Shown here: piece by piece, positions 1 to 5,355 of the stretch
Layout of the letters: each line of letters opens with the position of its first letter
How positions within the stretch are numbered: the first letter of the stretch is position 1
NCBI GenBank assembly: GCA_009936675.1
Contig: JAACDY010000182.1
Span: forward strand, 1 to 6,219
Direction: 5' to 3'
DNA: 6,219 bases
Source of the DNA: Bacteroidota bacterium
Lineage (GTDB): Bacteria > Bacteroidota > Bacteroidia > Flavobacteriales > Flavobacteriaceae
The notes under the pieces: generated by a model
The model's input: only the letters and a program-made list of their open reading frames with translations
Told to the model about the DNA's origin: nothing
Database searches by the model: none
Made by a program: the position numbers and the translations under genes

Positions 1-475
1 AGCTGCAGCATTCTTTTCTAATCTTCTTTATAAAAACTTTGATTTGACCATGTTTATGAATGGTGTTTTAGGAGGTTTGGTTGGAATCACCGCCGGTGCA
101 GACCAGATGAGTCCCACAGATGCTATTCTTATTGGATTGATTGCTGGTATTATTGTTGTATTGGGTATTGCCTTGATTGACAAACTTAAATTAGATGACC
201 CTGTAGGTGCAGTAGCTGTTCACTTGATCTGTGGTATTTGGGGAACACTAGCCGTAGGAATTTTTGGAGCTATGGCCGGTTTTGATCAATTTTTAGTTCA
301 ATTGATCGGTGTTGGAATTGTTGGTGCATTTTGTGTCACCACTTCATTCATCATACTCATGATCGTAAAAGCAACTACTGGATTGAGAGTGGACAAGGAA
401 GAGGAAATAAACGGTCTCGACCTTTCAGAACATGGAATGGAAGCTTACGCTGACTTTAGGATCAACGAGGGTTAA
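1..475 (+). CDS. amt: Ammonium transporter Amt, C-terminal part (5' end outside window)
   Basis: This is the C-terminal part, about 157 residues, of an Amt/MEP/Rh channel that moves ammonium across the inner membrane. The open frame is already in phase at base 2 and continues through the left edge, so the TTG at 44 is an internal Leu codon, not a start. Visible family hallmarks are NGVLGGLVGITAGAD, then DDPVGAVAVHLICGIWGTL. The His in the latter (codon 221-223) corresponds to the second of the twin pore histidines (H318 of E. coli AmtB). Hydrophobic segments before and after it fit the last transmembrane helices. The cytoplasmic tail, with GLRV, an acidic run, GLDLSEHGMEAY and a final DF, is the conserved element that contacts PII proteins (GlnK/GlnB) in this family, so PII control of the pore is expected. 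No glnK gene is visible; it could lie outside the window. A strong terminator follows 20 bases after the stop. Family assignment is secure; the symbol is generic. Confidence 0.95.
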   Translation, partial: AAAFFSNLLYKNFDLTMFMNGVLGGLVGITAGADQMSPTDAILIGLIAGIIVVLGIALIDKLKLDDPVGAVAVHLICGIWGTLAVGIFGAMAGFDQFLVQLIGVGIVGAFCVTTSFIILMIVKATTGLRVDKEEEINGLDLSEHGMEAYADFRINEG

Positions 476-495
476 TTTACATCTATTATTTTGAG

Positions 496-527
496 AAAAA
501 GCCTCCATCGAATGGGGGCTTTTTTTT
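496..527 (+). terminator. Intrinsic terminator after amt
   Basis: A GC-rich hairpin has arms 500-508 (AGCCTCCAT) and 512-520 (ATGGGGGCT), with one G-U wobble and a 3-base CGA loop. It is followed by an uninterrupted run of eight T (520-527). An A run on the left (496-500) pairs with the first T residues and lengthens the stem. It lies about 20 bases past the amt stop and before the purU promoter, so it separates the two same-strand genes. The flanking A run means it could also work on the - strand, though no - strand gene is seen to need it here. Confidence 0.93.
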
Positions 528-556
528 GCTTCAGTCTAATTAAATCTGAGAATCTA

Positions 557-586
557 TTGCCCTGAGCGAGCGAATTCCTATTTTTG
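557..586 (+). promoter_or_regulatory. Bacteroidota-type promoter for purU
   Basis: TTG at 557-559 is followed by 19 bases and then TATTTTTG at 579-586. This is a full match to the Bacteroidota primary sigma pattern, TTG about 17-23 bases before TAnnTTTG. It sits just after the amt terminator and 14 bases before the purU ATG. Transcription would be expected to start around 590-592, leaving a leader of only about 10 bases with no Shine-Dalgarno sequence, only A/T-rich sequence. Start position is inferred. Confidence 0.72.
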
Positions 587-600
587 AAAAAAATATATTT

Positions 601-1455
601 ATGAATCAGATCACTATGTTGACGTACTGCACTGACCAGAAAGGGATCATTGCAGCAGTGACGAACTTCATACACCAAAGTCAAGGAAATATCACCTATA
701 TTGACCAATATGTAGATCGACCCAATGCTGCATTTTTTATGCGTGTGGAATGTGATTTAAACGGTAATGATTTTAATTTTCAAGATTTTAAAGCTCAATT
801 CCACCAAGACTTGGGAAAGCGTTTTTCCCTTCATTGTGATTTTTATCTGAAAAATCAAAAACCAAAGATGGCGGTTTTTGTGTCCAAATACGACCATTGT
901 CTGTATGACATTTTGGCCAAACAACAATCCGGAGAGTTGGCCGCTGAAATTCCTTTTATTCTGAGCAATCATCCCGATCTTGAAATCATTGCCAAACGCT
1001 TTGAAATCCCATTTTACCACATTCCCGTAAATAAAGACAATAAACCTGAGGCAGAGGCAAAACAATTGGAGTTACTCAAAGAACATGAGGTAGATTTTAT
1101 CGTTTTGGCTCGGTATATGCAAATTGTTTCTCCCCAACTTATCGACCAATACACCCACAAAATCATCAACATTCACCATTCTTTTTTACCCGCTTTCCCA
1201 GGTGCCAAGCCCTACCACTCGGCCTTTGAACGTGGCGTAAAGATCATTGGAGCCACCAGTCACTATGTCACCGAAGAATTAGACGCAGGACCCATCATTG
1301 AACAAGACATCATAAGGGTTACCCACCTAAATTCTATTGCAGATTTCATCGAAAAAGGAAGAGATATGGAACGAATCGTTCTGCTTCGTGCACTAAAACT
1401 ACACGTCAATCGAAAAGTGATGGTTTATGGAAACAAAACCGTGGTGTTTTCTTAA
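601..1455 (+). CDS. purU: Formyltetrahydrofolate deformylase
   Basis: PurU hydrolyses 10-formyl-tetrahydrofolate to formate and tetrahydrofolate in the cytoplasm. This balances the one-carbon pool and can supply formate to formate-dependent purine synthesis (PurT), although no purT is visible here. Residues 1 to about 85 form an ACT-type regulatory domain (CTDQKGIIAAVTNFI, then NITYIDQYVD). Residues from about 89 form a formyltransferase-fold domain like PurN. The expected catalytic triad is present: N190 and H192 in INIHHSFLP, and D228 in LDAGPII. The N-terminal ACT domain separates it from PurN (GAR transformylase). At 284 residues it matches the usual family length of about 280. The ATG at 601 is chosen because the protein then begins a few residues before the first ACT strand, as in homologues; Met6 (616) is an alternative. 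In E. coli the enzyme responds to the methionine/glycine balance through the ACT region; whether that holds here is inference. The 3' end overlaps the convergent hydrolase gene by 4 bases. Confidence 0.95.
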   Translation: MNQITMLTYCTDQKGIIAAVTNFIHQSQGNITYIDQYVDRPNAAFFMRVECDLNGNDFNFQDFKAQFHQDLGKRFSLHCDFYLKNQKPKMAVFVSKYDHCLYDILAKQQSGELAAEIPFILSNHPDLEIIAKRFEIPFYHIPVNKDNKPEAEAKQLELLKEHEVDFIVLARYMQIVSPQLIDQYTHKIINIHHSFLPAFPGAKPYHSAFERGVKIIGATSHYVTEELDAGPIIEQDIIRVTHLNSIADFIEKGRDMERIVLLRALKLHVNRKVMVYGNKTVVFS

Positions 1456-2234
1456 CATCCGTTCAAAAACAACAACATACCATCGTTAAATTTTCCGGGC
1501 TTTTCCACATTGACCACATGTCCACATTCTTCCAATACCAATAAATGCGAAAGTGGATGGCTTTCGGTTACCTTTCGTACAGAGGGAAGAAACATATAAT
1601 CTTGATCTCCCATAATGTAGAGTGTGGGTTTATCCACCGAAGCTTTCCTGAAAATCCTCAACTTGGGGATGATTTCCGAGGTGAGTTTAAACCAACGGAT
1701 AAACTCCTTTTGATAGAGTTTTTTGGCTTCACGGATAAATAAAATCCGAGATTCTTTATGGTTGCGATTGGGCATGATGATAAATGCAAAAAAACGATAC
1801 AACCACATATAGGGTAAAACAGACTTGGTGGCATTGCCAAAATACATAAGTATTCTTGATCTAAGATTTAACTCCAATATAGCACCTCCCATAATCATCT
1901 TGTCCACACGATTGGGTTGCATTTCGGCCAACTGACGGATAAGAATGGTTCCCAGAGAAATCCCAACAAAATGGGATTTTTCTATTTGGACGTGATCCAT
2001 TACTTCGAAAATATCATCGGCTATGGACTCGAATGAGTATTGGGTTTTAAAAGGATTTTGAATCAAATCTTTAGAAGCACCATGACCCCTTAGGTCAATG
2101 AGCAAAAGATTAAAATGTTTTGAGAAAAAGCGGATTTGCTTAAACCAAATGGCACTACTCCCTCCTGCCCCATGAATAAAAGTTATCCAACTTGCATTTT
2201 CTTTTTTAGCTCTATAAATACTGTGATGCAACAT
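1452..2234 (-). CDS. Alpha/beta hydrolase, substrate unknown
   Basis: This 260-residue protein belongs to the alpha/beta-hydrolase fold superfamily. The oxyanion-hole HGAGG is at 21-25, followed by SSAIW, and IDLRGHGASK is at 46-55. The nucleophile elbow GISLG is at 91-95, with Ser93 as nucleophile. A probable acid is D212 in GDQD, and the catalytic His is H239 in ECGHVVNVEKP. The complete triad suggests an active esterase, lipase-like or C-C hydrolase. Residues about 125-190 form a cap region rich in aromatic and basic residues. There is no signal peptide, so it is probably cytoplasmic. Its ATG shares one base with the pyrF TGA (TGATG), and an AAGGA lies 8 bases upstream (2243-2247), so translation is probably coupled to pyrF. 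It is the last gene of the prfA-pyrF operon and ends within TTAA shared with the purU stop. The superfamily is too broad to name a substrate, and the link with PyrF or RF1 is not explained by known biochemistry. Confidence 0.9.
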   Translation of the reverse strand: MLHHSIYRAKKENASWITFIHGAGGSSAIWFKQIRFFSKHFNLLLIDLRGHGASKDLIQNPFKTQYSFESIADDIFEVMDHVQIEKSHFVGISLGTILIRQLAEMQPNRVDKMIMGGAILELNLRSRILMYFGNATKSVLPYMWLYRFFAFIIMPNRNHKESRILFIREAKKLYQKEFIRWFKLTSEIIPKLRIFRKASVDKPTLYIMGDQDYMFLPSVRKVTESHPLSHLLVLEECGHVVNVEKPGKFNDGMLLFLNGC

Positions 2235-3061
2235 CAGATAATTCCTTTTTGATGGAGGTGAAAAGCCATTTTTTCTTGTAAATCTTTGGCCACCTGACCT
2301 GCTGCTTGATCAAAATCACTTCCGGAAGAAGCATAAATGATTCCCCTTGATGAATTGACCAACAATCCGCATTGATCATTCAATCCGTTAATCGCCACCT
2401 CCTCCAAACTTCCTCCCTGAGCTCCTACCCCTGGGATCAACAAAAAAGAATCAGGAATCAAAGTTCTTATTTTTTGCAGAGCTTGTGCTTTGGTCGCCCC
2501 CACCACATACATCAATCGATGGGCATTTTGCCAGTTCCTTGATTTTTCGATGACTTGTTCGAACAATAATTTTCCTTCGGTTTGAAGCAATTGAAAATCC
2601 GATGCACCTTCGTTTGAGGTCAGGGCCAATAGGATGGCATGCTTTCCCGCATACTCCAAAAATGGCTCAACCGAATCCTTGCCCATATAGGGTGCAATAG
2701 TAATCGAATCAAATTCGAGCTGTTCGAAATAGGCTTTGGCATATCGCCTGGACGTATTGCCAATGTCTGCCCGTTTGGCATCTGCTATGGTAAATATTTC
2801 GGGATAAGGGCGATTGAGAAAATCCATTACTTTTTCCAGCGATTTCCACCCCTCCAATCCATAGGCCTCAAAAAAGGCGATATTGGGTTTATAGGCCACA
2901 CAATTGGGAGCCGTAGCTCCTATAATACGCTTACAAAAAGTGAAAATAGCATCTGGCTCGTTTTTTAAATCCGAAGGAATACGATCTTTATCCACATCCA
3001 AGCCCACGCACAAAAAAGATTTTTTGCGTTTGATTTGCTCTAACAATGCTGCTTGGGTCAT
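2234..3061 (-). CDS. pyrF: Orotidine 5'-phosphate decarboxylase (longer subfamily)
   Basis: PyrF converts orotidine 5'-phosphate to UMP, the last step of de novo pyrimidine synthesis, in the cytoplasm. Visible landmarks are LDVD at 21-24, AYKPN at 56-60 (Lys58 is a likely active-site contact), and the catalytic DAKRADIG, giving D94, K96 and D99. PGVGAQGG at 210-217 and the end motif with Arg239 in NSSRG belong to the phosphate-binding side of the TIM barrel. At 275 residues, with the ADAKRADIG form of the motif, it fits the longer PyrF subfamily of actinobacteria, myxobacteria and Bacteroidota rather than the E. coli type of about 230-245 residues. The ATG at 3061 overlaps the prfA TGA as ATGA (4 bases), a classic coupling arrangement. 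Purine-rich SD-like sequence lies directly upstream, inside the end of prfA. The downstream hydrolase starts on the last base of this gene. Confidence 0.96.
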   Translation of the reverse strand: MTQAALLEQIKRKKSFLCVGLDVDKDRIPSDLKNEPDAIFTFCKRIIGATAPNCVAYKPNIAFFEAYGLEGWKSLEKVMDFLNRPYPEIFTIADAKRADIGNTSRRYAKAYFEQLEFDSITIAPYMGKDSVEPFLEYAGKHAILLALTSNEGASDFQLLQTEGKLLFEQVIEKSRNWQNAHRLMYVVGATKAQALQKIRTLIPDSFLLIPGVGAQGGSLEEVAINGLNDQCGLLVNSSRGIIYASSGSDFDQAAGQVAKDLQEKMAFHLHQKGII

Positions 3062-4134
3062 AGGGTCTCTCCTGCCTCCTTCAGTTTTTGGGTGTTTTGA
3101 TAAAGCTTAAGTTCATCCACTAATTTCTGGATGTCACCATTAATGATATTTTGCAGATCATAGAGGGTCAATCCAATGCGATGATCGGTCACCCTCCCTT
3201 GAGGATAATTATAGGTTCTGATCTTTGCCGAGCGATCTCCTGAGGAAACCAGTGAGTTTCTTTTTTCAGCATCTTGTTCCAATTTTTTCTGGAGTTCCAA
3301 TTCATAGAGTCTTGAACGTAAGACTTTGAGAGCCTTTTCTTTGTTTTTGTGTTGGGACTTCTGATCTTGACATTGGGCTACAATACCCGTAGGTTCATGC
3401 GTCAATCGGACAGCAGAATAGGTGGTATTTACGGATTGTCCACCGGGACCTGAGGAACAAAAATAATCTACCCTGACATCGTTCATATTGACCTCAACGT
3501 CAAATTCTTCTGCCTCGGGCAAAACCATTACGGTAGCCGCTGAGGTATGAACTCTTCCTTGAGTTTCTGTTTGAGGTACCCGTTGCACTCGATGAACTCC
3601 GGATTCGTATTTCATGGTTCCATAAACTTCTTCTCCTGAAACTTCAAAAATCACTTCCTTAAATCCTCCAGCCGTTCCTTCGTTAGAATCCACAAAGCTT
3701 ACTTTCCACCCCTGATCTTGGCAGTATTTGGTGTACATCCGATAAAGGTCCCCAGCAAAAATACTGGCTTCATCGCCTCCTGTTCCTGCTCGGATTTCGA
3801 CCACTACATTTTTCCCGTCTTCAGGGTCTTTGGGAATCAATAGAAACCTTATCTCTTCTTCCAACAAAGGGAGTTTTTCCTTAGCTTCCTCCAATTGCAT
3901 TTTGGCCATATCAATCATTTCGGAATCTGTTTCCTCTTTGATCATGGTTTCGGCCTCCTCTATATTGGCGATGATTGATTTATAGATCTCTGCTTTAGCA
4001 ACAATCTTATTCAAATCCTTGTATTCCTTATTGAGCTGAACATATCGCTTTTGATCTGCGATAATATCTGGTTGAATGATTAGATCAGATACTTCAATAA
4101 ATCTTTGTTGGACAATCTCTAATTTTTCTATCAT
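3058..4134 (-). CDS. prfA: Peptide chain release factor 1
   Basis: RF1 recognises UAA and UAG stop codons in the ribosomal A site and triggers release of the finished protein. The 358-residue product matches the normal RF1 length. The N-terminal helical domain (about 1-100) is followed by the RF1/RF2 signature region with RAGTGGDEA at 115-123. The stop-codon-reading tripeptide is P-Q-T at 187-189 in RVPQTETQGRVHTSAA. That P-x-T form marks RF1, whereas RF2 has SPF. The peptidyl-hydrolysis motif GGQ is at 231-233 in SSGPGGQSVNTT; Gln233 is the residue methylated by PrmC in the family. No internal frameshift is present, as expected for RF1 (RF2 genes often carry one). The ATG at 4134 follows a strong promoter by 19 bases and has no SD sequence. 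It is the first gene of the prfA-pyrF-hydrolase operon and overlaps pyrF by 4 bases. Confidence 0.98.
   Translation of the reverse strand: MIEKLEIVQQRFIEVSDLIIQPDIIADQKRYVQLNKEYKDLNKIVAKAEIYKSIIANIEEAETMIKEETDSEMIDMAKMQLEEAKEKLPLLEEEIRFLLIPKDPEDGKNVVVEIRAGTGGDEASIFAGDLYRMYTKYCQDQGWKVSFVDSNEGTAGGFKEVIFEVSGEEVYGTMKYESGVHRVQRVPQTETQGRVHTSAATVMVLPEAEEFDVEVNMNDVRVDYFCSSGPGGQSVNTTYSAVRLTHEPTGIVAQCQDQKSQHKNKEKALKVLRSRLYELELQKKLEQDAEKRNSLVSSGDRSAKIRTYNYPQGRVTDHRIGLTLYDLQNIINGDIQKLVDELKLYQNTQKLKEAGETL
3068..3080 (-). promoter_or_regulatory. Tandem SD-like ribosome binding sequence before pyrF
   Basis: Read on the - strand this is AGGAGGCAGGAGA. It contains AGGAGA 6 bases before the pyrF ATG and a better AGGAGG 13 bases before it. 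The stretch also encodes the last residues of PrfA (Lys-Glu-Ala-Gly-Glu). The promoter-proximal starts of purU and prfA in this window show no such sequence. It may help start pyrF translation where the gene overlaps prfA. It could equally be chance from the codons of the prfA tail, since Bacteroidota make little use of SD sequences. Confidence 0.4.
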
Positions 4135-4153
4135 TGTGAGAAACTCAATGTGA

Positions 4154-4183
4154 CAAATTTAAAGTTTTAAATCTATCTATCAA
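4154..4183 (-). promoter_or_regulatory. Bacteroidota-type promoter for prfA-pyrF-hydrolase
   Basis: On the - strand, TTG (4183-4181) is followed by 19 bases and then TAAATTTG (4161-4154), an exact TAnnTTTG match. The upstream element lies inside the last codons of the YceI-family gene, so the operon promoter overlaps the end of the gene before it. Transcription should start around 4148-4150, giving a leader of about 15 bases before the prfA ATG with no SD sequence. No terminator is seen between the YceI gene and prfA, so read-through from upstream may add to expression. Confidence 0.72.
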
Positions 4184-4712
4184 GCTTCTTGAAGTGCAAC
4201 TCGTATTTAAGTTTTATTTCATCTTCCATTTTACGCATCATAAAGGAAGGAAGTGGTACTTCAAAATCAGAAAGGGTTAAGCTAAAACCTCCCTTTAGAA
4301 CAAGTTGGTTTTGTTTTTGGGAGTAGTCAGTGTTTAGTATTTGAGTCAATTCAATCCCATGGAAATTTAGACTCCCAGAAAATTTGAGTTGTTGATCTGT
4401 CTTCTGAATTTCGTCAGAAAAGAATTCGATCTTGGGGAATTGTAAAACCTCTAAAATCTCCAGAGCATTGTTGTCTCGACTACTGTTTTTGCTATCAAAA
4501 TCACGAACGTACATTGCGATTGCTATTTTATCGAATACGTCCTCACCTTCGATAAGTACTCCTTTAACATTTTGATTCGTTCCCTCCCAATCGTGAAGAA
4601 AATGCGAAGCCTCATAGGTAATTAATGATTTATCAGAATCCAAAACCCATCTTTCCTGAGCTACGAGTACACCAGAAATTACAATAAAAATCCAACACAA
4701 ATAACTTTTCAT
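4173..4712 (-). CDS. Secreted YceI-family (lipocalin-like) protein
   Basis: This is a 179-residue exported protein of the YceI family, whose members form a lipocalin-like beta barrel; structurally known members bind polyisoprenoid or other amphipathic molecules in the periplasm. Residues 1 to about 19 are a signal peptide (MKSY, then a hydrophobic run ending GVLVAQ) with no lipobox, so the product should be soluble in the periplasm. The mature part opens with WVLDSDKSLITYEASHFLHD. It carries the family segment beginning SRDNNALEIL (from 78) through FPKIEF, then FSGSLNFHGIE at 111-121, and a final strand region with SLTLSDFEVP and LKYELHF. The ATG at 4712 is only 5 bases after the stop of the b561-like gene, so the two are almost certainly co-transcribed. 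The ligand cannot be read from the sequence, and many Bacteroidota YceI proteins are uncharacterised. The symbol is left empty because orthology to E. coli yceI is not shown. Confidence 0.87.
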   Translation of the reverse strand: MKSYLCWIFIVISGVLVAQERWVLDSDKSLITYEASHFLHDWEGTNQNVKGVLIEGEDVFDKIAIAMYVRDFDSKNSSRDNNALEILEVLQFPKIEFFSDEIQKTDQQLKFSGSLNFHGIELTQILNTDYSQKQNQLVLKGGFSLTLSDFEVPLPSFMMRKMEDEIKLKYELHFKKLDR

Positions 4713-4717
4713 ATTTC

Positions 4718-5320
4718 TTAAAATTTAAATACCAAAACAGCAGTTGCATAGCTTGCAAAAGTAGTGTAAGCAGCATACTTGTGCCAATCTCTGTCCTCTT
4801 TTGACCATGCGTTGGTTGCGATCATCCCCGAAAAATGAACATAAGCCAACCACTTGTGCGCCTTGATAGAATTAAAACCTTTAACTTTTTTCCTTACCAA
4901 AGGAGGTGGAGCAAAAAGGGAAAGTCCAGCACCAGTAAAATAAGAAACGGTGACCCATGCCCCCAAGGTTTTATGAGCATCGTATAGTTTGTAATCCCCA
5001 TTGTATAACTTTCCTCCCATAATTCCCTGTGCGACCATACCCGCAAGGGTTAGATAGCCGATAATTTGATGGGATTTAAGCATTACATTTCTGACCTTCA
5101 ATTCTTTTTCTCTTTGTTCCAATGAGAGTTTGGAGATACCCGTTTTACGAAAAAGACCCTTTTTCCCCCATAACAAAGATTGGGTAAAAATCATTTTTTG
5201 TGGTAGTAATTGTTCCTCCATTGTCATTTCCTCCACAAACAGACTCTCCAAAAGTGCGTCACGCTCTTGGGAGAGAACAACTTGGAAAATAAAAAGGCTA
5301 AGGAAAATGATTTTTTTCAT
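4718..5320 (-). CDS. Four-helix, histidine-rich membrane protein, cytochrome b561-like (probable)
   Basis: The product has 200 residues from the ATG at 5320. That start gives a clean signal-type N terminus (MKKIIFLSLFIF, then VVLSQE); the frame extends to a TTG at 5332 that adds only four residues and is less likely. After a charged region (about 18-83) come four hydrophobic segments, about 84-103, 116-136, 155-172 and 182-199. A His sits at or next to the start of each: H84 (LKSHQIIGY), H116 (YDAHKTLGA), H155 (IKAHKWLAY) and H180 (DWHKYAAY); H162 is a fifth. Because helix direction alternates, H84/H155 would lie near one membrane face and H116/H180 near the other, as expected for two bis-His hemes in the cytochrome b561 fold. 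This suggests transmembrane electron transfer, but heme binding is inference. It lies 35 bases after purM and 5 bases before the YceI gene, an order like E. coli yceJ-yceI. It could instead be an unrelated four-helix family. Confidence 0.6.
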   Translation of the reverse strand: MKKIIFLSLFIFQVVLSQERDALLESLFVEEMTMEEQLLPQKMIFTQSLLWGKKGLFRKTGISKLSLEQREKELKVRNVMLKSHQIIGYLTLAGMVAQGIMGGKLYNGDYKLYDAHKTLGAWVTVSYFTGAGLSLFAPPPLVRKKVKGFNSIKAHKWLAYVHFSGMIATNAWSKEDRDWHKYAAYTTFASYATAVLVFKF

Positions 5321-5355
5321 GTAAAGACTCAACTAGTAAATACTAAGATAAATGA

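Noticed and set aside
44..46. TTG as possible start of the amt frame
   Set aside because: The frame is open to the window edge and the upstream codons continue a membrane-protein-like sequence; the product would lack most Amt helices.
472..708. 78-codon frame on the - strand covering the amt-purU gap and purU start
   Set aside because: It overlaps the terminator, the purU promoter and the ACT-domain coding sequence, and its translation has no recognisable motif.
757..1065. 102-codon frame on the - strand inside purU
   Set aside because: It lies fully antisense to well-conserved purU coding sequence and shows no domain; shadow frame.
1545..1840. Short frames on both strands within the hydrolase gene
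   Set aside because: The hydrolase frame has a full catalytic triad; the others have no coherent protein features.
2639..3110. Two + strand frames (109 and 68 codons) opposite pyrF and the prfA end
   Set aside because: Both are antisense to conserved pyrF/prfA codons with no motif or promoter; shadow frames.
5321..5332. TTG start for the b561-like gene, four codons upstream
   Set aside because: The ATG at 5320 gives a textbook signal-type N terminus (MKKIIF); the extension adds polar residues before it.
5334..5345. Inverted repeat TAGTA-AA-TACTA between purM and the b561-like gene
   Set aside because: It is only 5 bp, AT-rich, with a 2-base spacer too small for a stable hairpin and no T run; probably chance.
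5343..5350. TATCTTAG on the - strand as a promoter for the b561-like/YceI pair
   Set aside because: One base departs from TAnnTTTG and no TTG lies at the right distance upstream; read-through from purM is equally likely.
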